Below are positions 44,165 through 51,210 of a stretch of DNA of 51,210 nt, one piece after another; the stretch's first letter is position 1; each line of letters begins with the position of its first letter. The notes under the pieces were generated by a model, which was not told the origin of the DNA, did no database searches, and worked only from the letters and a program-made list of their open reading frames with translations. The stretch spans positions 45,519 through 96,728 of the forward strand of contig NZ_KE387174.1 in assembly GCF_000430625.1 (NCBI RefSeq), written 5' to 3'. The stretch is from Aneurinibacillus terranovensis DSM 18919. Lineage in GTDB: Bacteria > Bacillota > Bacilli > Aneurinibacillales > Aneurinibacillaceae. The translations under genes and the position numbers were made by a program.

Positions 44165-44686
44165 ATGAAGGTACGTACAATGCCCATCTTTTTATCCATT
44201 TTGATAAGCAGTATCGTTCTTTTCGGAGGGTGGTATGTTTTTCAAAGTCAATTCGTAAAAAAACCAATCGCCACTGAGATTGCCGCGATGAAAGGTGTCA
44301 AACTTGGCGCCATTTCAGTAGGACGCGATTCGGTTGATGTGAAAGTAACCTTTACGAACCCGGATACATTCGCCGACCAATATAAAGCCATCCAGCGGCT
44401 CGTTGCTGAGAAAACGAACGGAAAACCTGCAACGATCCAACTCAATTCCCCTGACAATCGACTCCAGCAGATATGGAATAAAAATGCGTTTGCCATTGAT
44501 GAAGCGCTGGATCTGCATACGTACTCCAAAATTCCTGCTGTGCTGAATTCGATGAAAAAGACGTATGGCCTTACGGCTGCAAGTTCACAAATTGATGACC
44601 AGAACATTTATGTTTATTTAAATGACGGTAAGAACCCTTACTTTACCGTTCTTCCCAGATATAAAGAGGTGAGCCGCAATGGGTAA
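44165..44686 (+). CDS. Single-pass membrane protein coupled to the FtsH-like protease
   Basis: Not recognised as a named family. The 173-residue protein has one transmembrane helix (about residues 7-26, PIFLSILISSIVLFGGWYVF) with positive residues before it, so the 145-residue C-terminal part should face outside. That part looks alpha/beta (VDVKVTFTNPDTF, QIDDQNIYVYLNDGK). The stop codon overlaps the start of the FtsH-like gene by 8 nt, which implies balanced synthesis and a shared complex. It may supply the extracytoplasmic domain that the protease lacks; that is inference. Confidence 0.8.
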   Translation: MKVRTMPIFLSILISSIVLFGGWYVFQSQFVKKPIATEIAAMKGVKLGAISVGRDSVDVKVTFTNPDTFADQYKAIQRLVAEKTNGKPATIQLNSPDNRLQQIWNKNAFAIDEALDLHTYSKIPAVLNSMKKTYGLTAASSQIDDQNIYVYLNDGKNPYFTVLPRYKEVSRNG

Positions 44687-46208
44687 AGAGATCATGATTG
44701 GCACCATACCGGTTGTCATTGCGTTTTTGGTTTTTATCGGGGTGAATGTGGCGCCGTTTATTATAGCCGCAGTCATTCTTAGTTTTCTGACGTTTGTTAT
44801 TATGCGCCAGGGTGGAATGTCTGTTGCACAGAAGAAGACGCCGATTGATACTCCGAAGACGACGACGAATTTTAACGATATCGGCGGTCAGGAACGCGCC
44901 AAGAAAGAAGTAAAGGAAGCGCTGGATTTCCTTATTCATAAAGATACGTTAAAGCAATACGGAATTCGTCCGCTGAAAGGCCTTTTGCTAACGGGACCTC
45001 CGGGAACCGGAAAAACGCTTATGGCGAAAGCGGCCGCGAACTATACGAATTCAGCGTTTGTGGCGGCTTCTGGCTCACAGTTTGTCGAAATGTACGTAGG
45101 CGTAGGTGCGCAGCGCATCCGAGATTTATTTAAAGAGGCGAAACAGAAAGCCGAAAAGAATAATCAGGACAGCGCCATTATTTTCATCGATGAGATTGAT
45201 GTGCTCGGCGGAAAACGCGAAGGCAGCCAGCACCGCGAATACGACCAGACACTTAACCAGCTGTTGACAGAAATGGATGGTATTTCTACATCAGAAACCC
45301 CCCGCGTTCTCATGGTGGCGGCAACCAACCGGGCGGATATGCTTGATGACGCTCTAATCCGGCCGGGCCGATTCGACCGGCAAATTGTTGTTGACCTGCC
45401 GGATAAAAAAGCACGCAAGCAGATTTTAGAAATCCATGTAAAAAACAAACCGCTTGCTGCTGACGTGGATATTGACGCGATCGCTCGTGATACCTTTAAT
45501 TTTTCCGGAGCTCAGCTGGAAAGCGTAACGAACGAAGCGGCTATTTATGCGTTCCGTGAAAACAGCAAAGAAATTACCCAGCGCCACTTCTCGCATGCGA
45601 TTGACAAGGTGATGATGGGTGAACAGACGGACCGCGAATCGACAGCAGAGGAGCGGGAACGGGTAGCGAATCACGAATTAGGCCATGCGATTGTCTCTGA
45701 AGTAGTGCGTCCGCTTTCTGTTTCACAAGTCTCCCTGCGTCCGCGCGGACAGGCTTTGGGTTATGTCCGGCAAAGCCCGCAGCAGGATCGTTATTTGTAT
45801 ACAGTTGAAAACCTTGAGCACCAGATTATGATCGCGCTCGGCGGCGCCGTCGCGGAAGAAATGCTGTATGGCGGCCGCAGCACGGGGTCCCGCAATGACT
45901 TCGAACAGGCGCTGAATCTGGTGAATACGATTATTGATTGCGGCTTATCGCAGCTTGGCATCGTAAAGATGGATATGGTTTCACGTGAAGCGCTGCATGA
46001 AGAACGCCAGCGCATCTTAAATGAACTGCTTGAGGAAACCCGAGCCATACTGCGGAGTTATTTCCCGGTCTTTCAACACGCGTTCGACCATTTGATTCGT
46101 GAGGAAGTATTGAACGGTGAAGAATTCCGTGCCATGATGGCAGAAGCAAAAGCAATGCCGCGGAAAAACAATGTGGAAGACCTGGAATCTCACTTGATAA
46201 ATTCATAA
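44679..46208 (+). CDS. Short FtsH-like AAA+ zinc metalloprotease
   Basis: A 509-residue membrane-bound ATP-dependent protease of the FtsH (M41) family. Two hydrophobic segments (about 8-24 and 26-42) are almost adjacent, so the extracytoplasmic domain normally between them is missing. The AAA module is complete: Walker A GPPGTGKT 106-113, Walker B IIFIDEID 167-174, second region of homology TNRAD...RPGRFDR 217-234. The protease site HELGH is at 332-336 and the third zinc ligand is probably Asp407. About 130 residues shorter than housekeeping FtsH. Probably a paralogue dedicated to one task. Confidence 0.9.
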   Translation: MGKEIMIGTIPVVIAFLVFIGVNVAPFIIAAVILSFLTFVIMRQGGMSVAQKKTPIDTPKTTTNFNDIGGQERAKKEVKEALDFLIHKDTLKQYGIRPLKGLLLTGPPGTGKTLMAKAAANYTNSAFVAASGSQFVEMYVGVGAQRIRDLFKEAKQKAEKNNQDSAIIFIDEIDVLGGKREGSQHREYDQTLNQLLTEMDGISTSETPRVLMVAATNRADMLDDALIRPGRFDRQIVVDLPDKKARKQILEIHVKNKPLAADVDIDAIARDTFNFSGAQLESVTNEAAIYAFRENSKEITQRHFSHAIDKVMMGEQTDRESTAEERERVANHELGHAIVSEVVRPLSVSQVSLRPRGQALGYVRQSPQQDRYLYTVENLEHQIMIALGGAVAEEMLYGGRSTGSRNDFEQALNLVNTIIDCGLSQLGIVKMDMVSREALHEERQRILNELLEETRAILRSYFPVFQHAFDHLIREEVLNGEEFRAMMAEAKAMPRKNNVEDLESHLINS

Positions 46209-46218
46209 TTTCTTACTA

Positions 46219-46255
46219 AGCCCGTACAATTATCCCAAATTGTGCGGGCTTTTTC
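46219..46255 (+). terminator. Terminator after the FtsH-like gene
   Basis: AGCCCGTACAATT pairs with AATTGTGCGGGCT (one G-T pair), loop ATCCCA, then TTTTTC. Confidence 0.9.
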
Positions 46256-46274
46256 GTGTTTTCCCTTGTAATTT

Positions 46275-46304
46275 TTAAGATTCACGTTAAAATGAGAATA
46301 TAAT
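46275..46304 (+). promoter_or_regulatory. Candidate aspB promoter
   Basis: TTAAGA (46275-46280), 18-nt spacer, TATAAT (46299-46304). Perfect -10, moderate -35; about 60 nt before the aspB start. Confidence 0.5.
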
Positions 46305-46363
46305 TTATTTTATTTTGCACAAAACATATTATATTTATTTACCTATATACAGGAGGCTCAATC

Positions 46364-47542
46364 ATGAATTTATCGCAGCGAGTTGAACAGGTAACCCCTT
46401 CAAAAACACTGGCAATCACGGCTAAAGCCAAAGAATTAAAAAGCCAGGGATTTGATGTTGTTGGGCTTGGGGCAGGGGAACCGGATTTCAATACGCCCCA
46501 GCATATTATTGATGCCGCAGTGAAGGCTATGGAAGAAGGTCAAACGAAATATACAGCTGCTTCCGGTATCATTGAGTTAAAAAAAGCCATTTGTGAAAAA
46601 CTTGCTGACGATAACGGTTTGTCCTACCAACCTTCACAAATTCTTGTTACGAATGGCGCTAAACACGCACTTTATAACTTATTCCAGGCACTTTTGAACC
46701 CTGGCGATGAAGTGATTATCCCAATACCTTACTGGGTCAGCTACCCGGAAATGGTCGTTCTAGCCGAAGGTGTGCCGGTGTTTATCGAAGGTAAAGAAGA
46801 GAATGAATTTAAAGTAACGCCTGAGCAAATTGAAGCAGCCATTACGCCGAAAACACGCGCATTTATTCTTAACTCACCAAGCAATCCGACAGGAAGCATT
46901 TACAGGAAAGAAGAGCTCAAAGCAATCGCTGACGTGTGCCTCCGCCATCATATTTTAATCGTTTCAGATGAGATTTATGAAAAGCTGATTTATGATGGAC
47001 TGGAGCATGTAAGCATTGCAAGCCTCAGCCAGGCAGCGTATGAAAACACAGTTGTGATCAATGGGATGTCTAAACCGTATTCCATGACGGGTTGGCGTAT
47101 CGGATATGCGGCTGGCAATGAACAGCTGATTAAAGCTATGACCAATTTATCCAGCCACAGCACCTCGAATCCGACAACGTTTGCCCAGTACGGCGCTTTA
47201 GCCGCGCTGAAAGGTTCACAGGAACCTCTCCGGGTAATGAAGGAGGAGTTTGACAAACGTCGCAGGGCTATTACAGAACTTATGAATGATATTGAAGGTG
47301 TGTACTGTACGATGCCGAAAGGAGCTTTTTACCTTTTTGCCAATGTGAGCGAAGCCATGCAAAAGGGTGGGTTTACGAATGTAGACGAATGGGCGCAGGC
47401 ATTATTGGAAAAAGAATATGTGGCGCTTATACCCGGATCAGGATTTGGTGCCCCCCATCATGTCCGCATTTCGTATGCCACATCCCTCGAACAGCTGCAG
47501 GAAGGCGCCGCCCGCATCAAACGCTTCGTGGAAGGAAACTAA
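46364..47542 (+). CDS. aspB: Aspartate aminotransferase
   Basis: PLP-dependent transfer of the amino group between glutamate and oxaloacetate. The 392-residue class I subgroup-1b enzyme shows GLGAGEPDFNTP, the YTAASGIIELK segment, NSPSNPTG, SDEIYEKLIYDG and the PLP-lysine in NGMSKPYSMTGWRIGY. Follows ypmB in B. subtilis; here it has its own promoter and terminator. Confidence 0.94.
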   Translation: MNLSQRVEQVTPSKTLAITAKAKELKSQGFDVVGLGAGEPDFNTPQHIIDAAVKAMEEGQTKYTAASGIIELKKAICEKLADDNGLSYQPSQILVTNGAKHALYNLFQALLNPGDEVIIPIPYWVSYPEMVVLAEGVPVFIEGKEENEFKVTPEQIEAAITPKTRAFILNSPSNPTGSIYRKEELKAIADVCLRHHILIVSDEIYEKLIYDGLEHVSIASLSQAAYENTVVINGMSKPYSMTGWRIGYAAGNEQLIKAMTNLSSHSTSNPTTFAQYGALAALKGSQEPLRVMKEEFDKRRRAITELMNDIEGVYCTMPKGAFYLFANVSEAMQKGGFTNVDEWAQALLEKEYVALIPGSGFGAPHHVRISYATSLEQLQEGAARIKRFVEGN

Positions 47543-47572
47543 TATCTTTATATAAGCCAAATATAAGCCAAG

Positions 47573-47621
47573 ACGCTTTTATTGACTACGAATTTAGTCA
47601 ATAAAGGCGTTTTTATTTTTT
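47573..47621 (+). terminator. Terminator after aspB
   Basis: ACGCTTTTATTGACTA and TAGTCAATAAAGGCGT pair over 16 bp (one G-T pair) around CGAATT, followed by TTTTATTTTT. Just before it, ATATAAGCCA occurs twice in tandem. Confidence 0.92.
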
Positions 47622-47680
47622 TGCTAAACTATTTGCTAATTTTTGAGAAAAATTTTTTAAAAACGTATTGCTCAATTTGA

Positions 47681-47808
47681 ATTGTTATATTACAATATAA
47701 AAAACCGGATACGTTGTTATATAATACAGCTGAAAATGGTAAAACATTAAGGGAACACATTGGCTGTATCATAATAATTTATACAGAAACATATTGTTAT
47801 ATAATAAC
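47681..47808 (+). promoter_or_regulatory. Repeated operator-like dyads and promoter of aceBA
   Basis: The 13-mer TTGTTATATAATA occurs exactly at 47714 and 47794, 80 bp apart. The second copy is the dyad GTTAT-ATA-ATAAC (47796-47808). A related dyad ATTGT-TATATT-ACAAT lies at 47681-47696, and CTGTAT/ATACAG (47764-47786) lies between. TATAAT at 47800-47805 with TTTATA 16 nt upstream is the likely promoter, so the last dyad would cover the -10. Suggests a repressor acting at multiple sites on the glyoxylate genes. Confidence 0.55.
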
Positions 47809-47848
47809 GATCCGAAAAAATATAAGTTTTGGAGGGAGGCTTTAATTC

Positions 47849-49450
47849 ATGGGTACAACAACTTATCCAGCGGGTGTCGAGCTTCTGGAACCTGTAACCG
47901 AAGCATATGCAGCAATTCTTACGCCCGAAGCACTTGGATTTGTAGCTTTATTGCAGAGAAAATTCAATCAGACACGTATTTCCCTTCTGCAGAAAAGGGA
48001 AGAGAGACAAAAAGAAATAGACGCGGGCAAACTTCCGGATTTTTTACCGGAGACAGAACATATCCGCAGCGGTTCCTGGACGATTGCTCCTCTTCCACCG
48101 GATCTGCAAGACAGAAGAGTCGAGATCACCGGACCTGCGGGAGATCGTAAAATGGTCATCAATGCCTTGAATTCGGGTGCAAAGATGTTTATGGCCGACT
48201 TTGAGGATGCTAATTCTCCGACCTGGAGCAACACGATTGAAGGTCAAATCAACTTAAGGGATGCGATTCGGGGAACCATTCAATTTGTAAGTCCGGAAGG
48301 TAAGCAATATTCACTCAAAGAGGATACCGCTACATTAATTGTTCGTCCGCGTGGTTGGCATTTGGAAGAAAAGCATGTGCTTATCGACGGAGAACCTGTT
48401 TCCGGCAGCTTATTTGATTTTGGACTTTATTTCTACCATAATGCGGACGCTCTTCTTAGCAGCGGCACAGGTCCTTATTTTTATTTGCCGAAGCTGGAAA
48501 GCCATCTGGAAGCGCGGTTGTGGAATGAAGTTTTTGTTCTGGCACAGCAGGAACGAGGGATTCCCCAGGGAACCATAAAAGCTACGGTTCTTATCGAAAC
48601 AATTTTGGCAACATTTGAAATGGATGAAATTTTGTATGAATTACGTGAACATTCAGCAGGTCTAAACTGCGGCCGCTGGGATTATATATTCAGCTACATC
48701 AAGAAGTTTCGCAATCAACCGGATGTGATTTTGCCTGACAGGTCCACCGTAACGATGACAGTGCCGTTTATGAGCGCCTATACACAGTTAACGATTAAAA
48801 CATGCCACCGGCGCAATGCTCCGGCCATCGGCGGTATGGCGGCCCAGATACCGATTAAAAATGACCCGGCAGCAAACGAAGAAGCGTTTAACAAGGTTCG
48901 GGCGGATAAGGACAGAGAAGCAAGAAATGGTCATGACGGAACGTGGGTCGCTCATCCGGGGCTGGTTCCGGTTGCGATGGAAGTATTTAACGTATTAATG
49001 CCGCAGCCGAATCAAATTGACAACAAACGGGAGGATGTGCAAGTGTCGGCTCAGGAACTTCTTGCTGCACCGGAAGGAGTGATTACAGAGACAGGGCTCC
49101 GCACAAACATCAGTGTGGGTATCCAATATATTGAGGCCTGGCTGTGTGGATTTGGAGCGGTTCCGATTTTCAATCTCATGGAAGACGCAGCTACGGCGGA
49201 AATTTCCCGGGCGCAAATATGGCAGTGGATTCGCCATCCCAAAGGCATCCTTGATGATGGAAGGAAGGTTACGACGCAGTTATTTGAGCAGCTGTTAACT
49301 GAAGAACTGGAGAAAATCAAAAATATAGTCGGAGAAAGCCGCTATCAATCTGGTAAGTACCAACTGGCCAGTGAGCTGTTATCCAATCTTATCCTCAACG
49401 ATGAGTTTGAAGACTTTTTAACTCTCCCTGGTTATAAATATATTAAATAA
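47849..49450 (+). CDS. aceB: Malate synthase A
   Basis: Condenses glyoxylate with acetyl-CoA to malate, second step of the glyoxylate shunt. The 533-residue protein contains the [13 protein letters not shown] metal region, [35 protein letters not shown] with catalytic residues, and [17 protein letters not shown]. The length is that of the A isoform. Strong GGAGGGAGG before ATG 47849. Cotranscribed with aceA 20 nt downstream. Confidence 0.96.
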   Translation: MGTTTYPAGVELLEPVTEAYAAILTPEALGFVALLQRKFNQTRISLLQKREERQKEIDAGKLPDFLPETEHIRSGSWTIAPLPPDLQDRRVEITGPAGDRKMVINALNSGAKMFMADFEDANSPTWSNTIEGQINLRDAIRGTIQFVSPEGKQYSLKEDTATLIVRPRGWHLEEKHVLIDGEPVSGSLFDFGLYFYHNADALLSSGTGPYFYLPKLESHLEARLWNEVFVLAQQERGIPQGTIKATVLIETILATFEMDEILYELREHSAGLNCGRWDYIFSYIKKFRNQPDVILPDRSTVTMTVPFMSAYTQLTIKTCHRRNAPAIGGMAAQIPIKNDPAANEEAFNKVRADKDREARNGHDGTWVAHPGLVPVAMEVFNVLMPQPNQIDNKREDVQVSAQELLAAPEGVITETGLRTNISVGIQYIEAWLCGFGAVPIFNLMEDAATAEISRAQIWQWIRHPKGILDDGRKVTTQLFEQLLTEELEKIKNIVGESRYQSGKYQLASELLSNLILNDEFEDFLTLPGYKYIK

Positions 49451-49470
49451 TTTTTGAAAGGGTGGAAGAG

Positions 49471-50763
49471 ATGAAAAAAGAACATTTTGATCATTATGTG
49501 TCGCAATTGGAGCAAAGCTGGAAAGATGAACAGCGTTGGGACGGTATTACAAGGCCTTATTCAGCAGAGGATGTCATTCGGCTCCGCGGCTCGATTCAAG
49601 TCGAACATACACTCGCACGCATGGGTGCCGAGCGTCTCTGGTACCTCGTAAATAATGAAGACTATGTAAATGCACTGGGCGCTTTAACAGGTAATCAAGC
49701 GATTCAACAAGTCAAAGCCGGGTTAAAAGCGATCTACTTAAGCGGCTGGCAGGTTGCAGCTGATGCCAATCTTTCCGGAAACATGTACCCTGACCAGAGC
49801 TTGTATCCGGCTAACAGCGTACCGCATGTAGTAAAACGGATTAACCAGGCGCTGCAGCGGGCGGATCAAATTGACCATTCGGAGGGAAAAAACGATACGT
49901 ATTGGTTTGCTCCCATCGTTGCTGACGCCGAAGCCGGGTTTGGCGGTCCGCTGAACGTATTCGAGATGATGAAAGCGATGATTGAAGCAGGTGCGGGAGG
50001 AGTTCATCTGGAAGACCAATTATCTTCTGAGAAGAAATGCGGACACCTGGGAGGTAAAGTTCTGCTGCCAACCCAAACTGCTGTACGCAATCTCATTGCT
50101 GCACGATTAGCTGCCGATGTCATGGGGGTTCCCACTGTATTAATTGCAAGAACGGACGCCAATGCAGCCAACCTGATCACGAGCGATGCCGATCCGTATG
50201 ATGCTCCGTTTATTACCGGCGAACGCACTCCGGAAGGTTTTTATCAGACGGAGGCAGGACTTGACCAGGCAATCGCCAGAGGGCTTGCGTATGCGCCGTA
50301 TGCCGATATGATCTGGTGTGAAACTTCTGAACCGAATATCGAAGAGGCAAAACGGTTTGCCGAAGCCATCCATGAAAAGTTTCCTGGTAAATTGCTTGCA
50401 TACAACTGCTCGCCTTCTTTCAACTGGAAGAAAAAGCTGGATGAAAAAACGATTGCCGTTTTCCAGGAAGAACTGGGCAAAATGGGCTACAAGTTCCAAT
50501 TCGTTACACTTGCAGGTTTCCACGCCCTGAATTACAGTATGTTTGATTTGGCACTTGGCTATAAAGAACGTGGTATGGCCGCCTATTCAGAATTACAGCA
50601 GGCTGAGTTTGCCGCTGAAAAATACGGATACACCGCCACGAGACATCAACGTGAAGTCGGTACCGGTTATTTCGACGAAGTTTCTCAAGTGGTTAGTGGC
50701 GGCACATCTTCAACGGTAGCGCTTAAAGGTTCAACAGAAACGGAACAGTTCACCAAAGCATAA
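49471..50763 (+). CDS. aceA: Isocitrate lyase
   Basis: Splits isocitrate to succinate and glyoxylate, first step of the glyoxylate shunt used for growth on acetate or fatty acids. The 430-residue protein has the family signature KKCGHLGG with the catalytic cysteine (Met to Leu relative to the usual KKCGHMGG), [18 protein letters not shown] and [13 protein letters not shown] 49471 is chosen because AAAGGG is 8 nt upstream; GTG 49462 is part of that site. Confidence 0.96.
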   Translation: MKKEHFDHYVSQLEQSWKDEQRWDGITRPYSAEDVIRLRGSIQVEHTLARMGAERLWYLVNNEDYVNALGALTGNQAIQQVKAGLKAIYLSGWQVAADANLSGNMYPDQSLYPANSVPHVVKRINQALQRADQIDHSEGKNDTYWFAPIVADAEAGFGGPLNVFEMMKAMIEAGAGGVHLEDQLSSEKKCGHLGGKVLLPTQTAVRNLIAARLAADVMGVPTVLIARTDANAANLITSDADPYDAPFITGERTPEGFYQTEAGLDQAIARGLAYAPYADMIWCETSEPNIEEAKRFAEAIHEKFPGKLLAYNCSPSFNWKKKLDEKTIAVFQEELGKMGYKFQFVTLAGFHALNYSMFDLALGYKERGMAAYSELQQAEFAAEKYGYTATRHQREVGTGYFDEVSQVVSGGTSSTVALKGSTETEQFTKA

Positions 50764-50866
50764 TGTACTAACGTATTCTTCCTGTTATCCGTATGCATTA
50801 AATTAATGGATAATTAAACTTAATTATATAACGTAGGTTAATAAAATTAAAGCGGGGGAATTAATA

Positions 50867-50992
50867 ATGTATTCGGATTCTTATGGGGATACCTCAAAAA
50901 AGGTATGCAGTGAATGCGGTTGTGAAATCCAGGAACAAGTCGAATCGTATGTGCATCTTTGTGAACGCTGTATGAATAAAGTACACGAGTAG
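50867..50992 (+). CDS. Small zinc-ribbon protein, YhfH-like
   Basis: A 41-residue protein with two CxxC pairs: C-S-E-C-G near residues 14-18 and C-E-R-C near 33-36, joined by IQEQVESYVHL. This is the layout of the small YhfH family of Bacillales, of unknown function, presumed to bind one zinc. GGGGGA lies about 6 nt before ATG 50867. Too short for usual gene finders; separate from aceA by 103 nt that include an AT-rich dyad (ATAATTAA/TTAATTAT near 50809-50827). Confidence 0.7.
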   Translation: MYSDSYGDTSKKVCSECGCEIQEQVESYVHLCERCMNKVHE

Positions 50993-51210
50993 AAATTTTC
51001 AGGATAGACATCCATGCCGCTAACGCAGCACCATCAGATGATGAAAATGGGGTGCGTGTTGTATAATTTTCTTACGGCTGGCGAAGGTAGGTCGTGTTAC
51101 TATGGTGTCTCGAACCCGCAGGATAGACTGATCACAGCGACCAGGTGCACCACAGATTGTTGCTCCCTCCACGGAAGCACGCAAGATAGAATAACCGGGA
51201 TATGGTTGTT
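50993..51210. other. Unassigned end of the window
   Basis: No coding region with a ribosome-binding site on either strand. An imperfect stem (ACGCA-C-CCAT with ATGGGGTGCGT, 51020-51060) is followed by TATAAT near 51061 without a good -35. The GC-richer part after 51080 has several short complementary stretches (TGGTG, CACCA) and might start a structured RNA or leader that continues outside the window. Confidence 0.3.

Noticed and set aside
1-51210. Mobile elements, CRISPR arrays, rRNA or tRNA genes
   Set aside because: No transposase or integrase reading frames, no regularly spaced repeats, and no cloverleaf or rRNA sequence recognised; synteny with B. subtilis is largely continuous.

Overview
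The window is an ordinary chromosomal segment of a spore-forming member of the Bacillales. The gene order follows the Bacillus subtilis trp supraoperon and the stretch after it: cheR, aroC, aroB, aroH, trpEDCFBA, hisC, tyrA, aroA, ypiA, ypiF, qcrABC, ypjA, ypjB, a ypjC-type gene, ypjD, dapB, mgsA, bshB1, bshA, cca, birA, panBCD, dinG, ypmB, aspB. The sporulation genes (ypjB, a Spo0E-like gene), bacillithiol genes and TRAP-type trp control fit this. The accessory genes (Ku, a LigD polymerase domain, aceBA, an ECF sigma pair) make the Brevibacillus/Aneurinibacillus side of the order more likely than Bacillus itself, but that is inference. I saw no rRNA, tRNA, CRISPR array, insertion sequence or phage gene.

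Layout. 1-13.9 kb: chemotaxis methyltransferase, then the common aromatic pathway, tryptophan, and the tyrosine/histidine branch enzymes. A strong promoter overlapping the aroH stop codon drives trpEDCFBA through a leader with (G/T)AG triplets, an antiterminator/terminator pair and a hairpin masking the trpE ribosome-binding site. 13.9-19.6 kb: an accessory patch with a minus-strand Spo0E-like gene, a membrane protein, an ECF sigma/zinc anti-sigma pair, the TPR protein YpiA, an unrecognised 360-residue protein, a stand-alone IDEAL-domain protein and YpiF. 19.6-22.2 kb: menaquinol:cytochrome c reductase, with an unusual two-haem QcrC. 22.5-31.4 kb: YpjA, YpjB, a YitT-family membrane protein, then ypjD-dapB-mgsA-bshB1-bshA and cca-birA. 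31.4-38.3 kb: a structured leader, panBCD, a TPR protein and DinG. 38.3-43.2 kb: a lipoprotein resembling a catalytically dead ComEC metallo-beta-lactamase domain, Rex, Ku, a LigD primase-polymerase domain and MtaD. 43.2-46.2 kb: a small minus-strand gene, YpmB, and a two-gene operon of a single-pass membrane protein plus a short FtsH-like AAA+ zinc protease. 46.3-51 kb: AspB, the glyoxylate shunt (aceB, aceA) behind repeated operator-like dyads, and a tiny zinc-ribbon protein.

The genes work together as biosynthetic blocks (chorismate to Trp/Tyr/Phe; diaminopimelate; pantothenate; biotin loading; bacillithiol), with respiratory and envelope genes between them. The points most worth a second look are the split TRAP leader, the FtsH-like protease with its coupled membrane partner, the two-haem QcrC, the dead-metallohydrolase lipoprotein, two candidate small RNAs, the leader before panB, and several very small minus-strand genes with good ribosome-binding sites.
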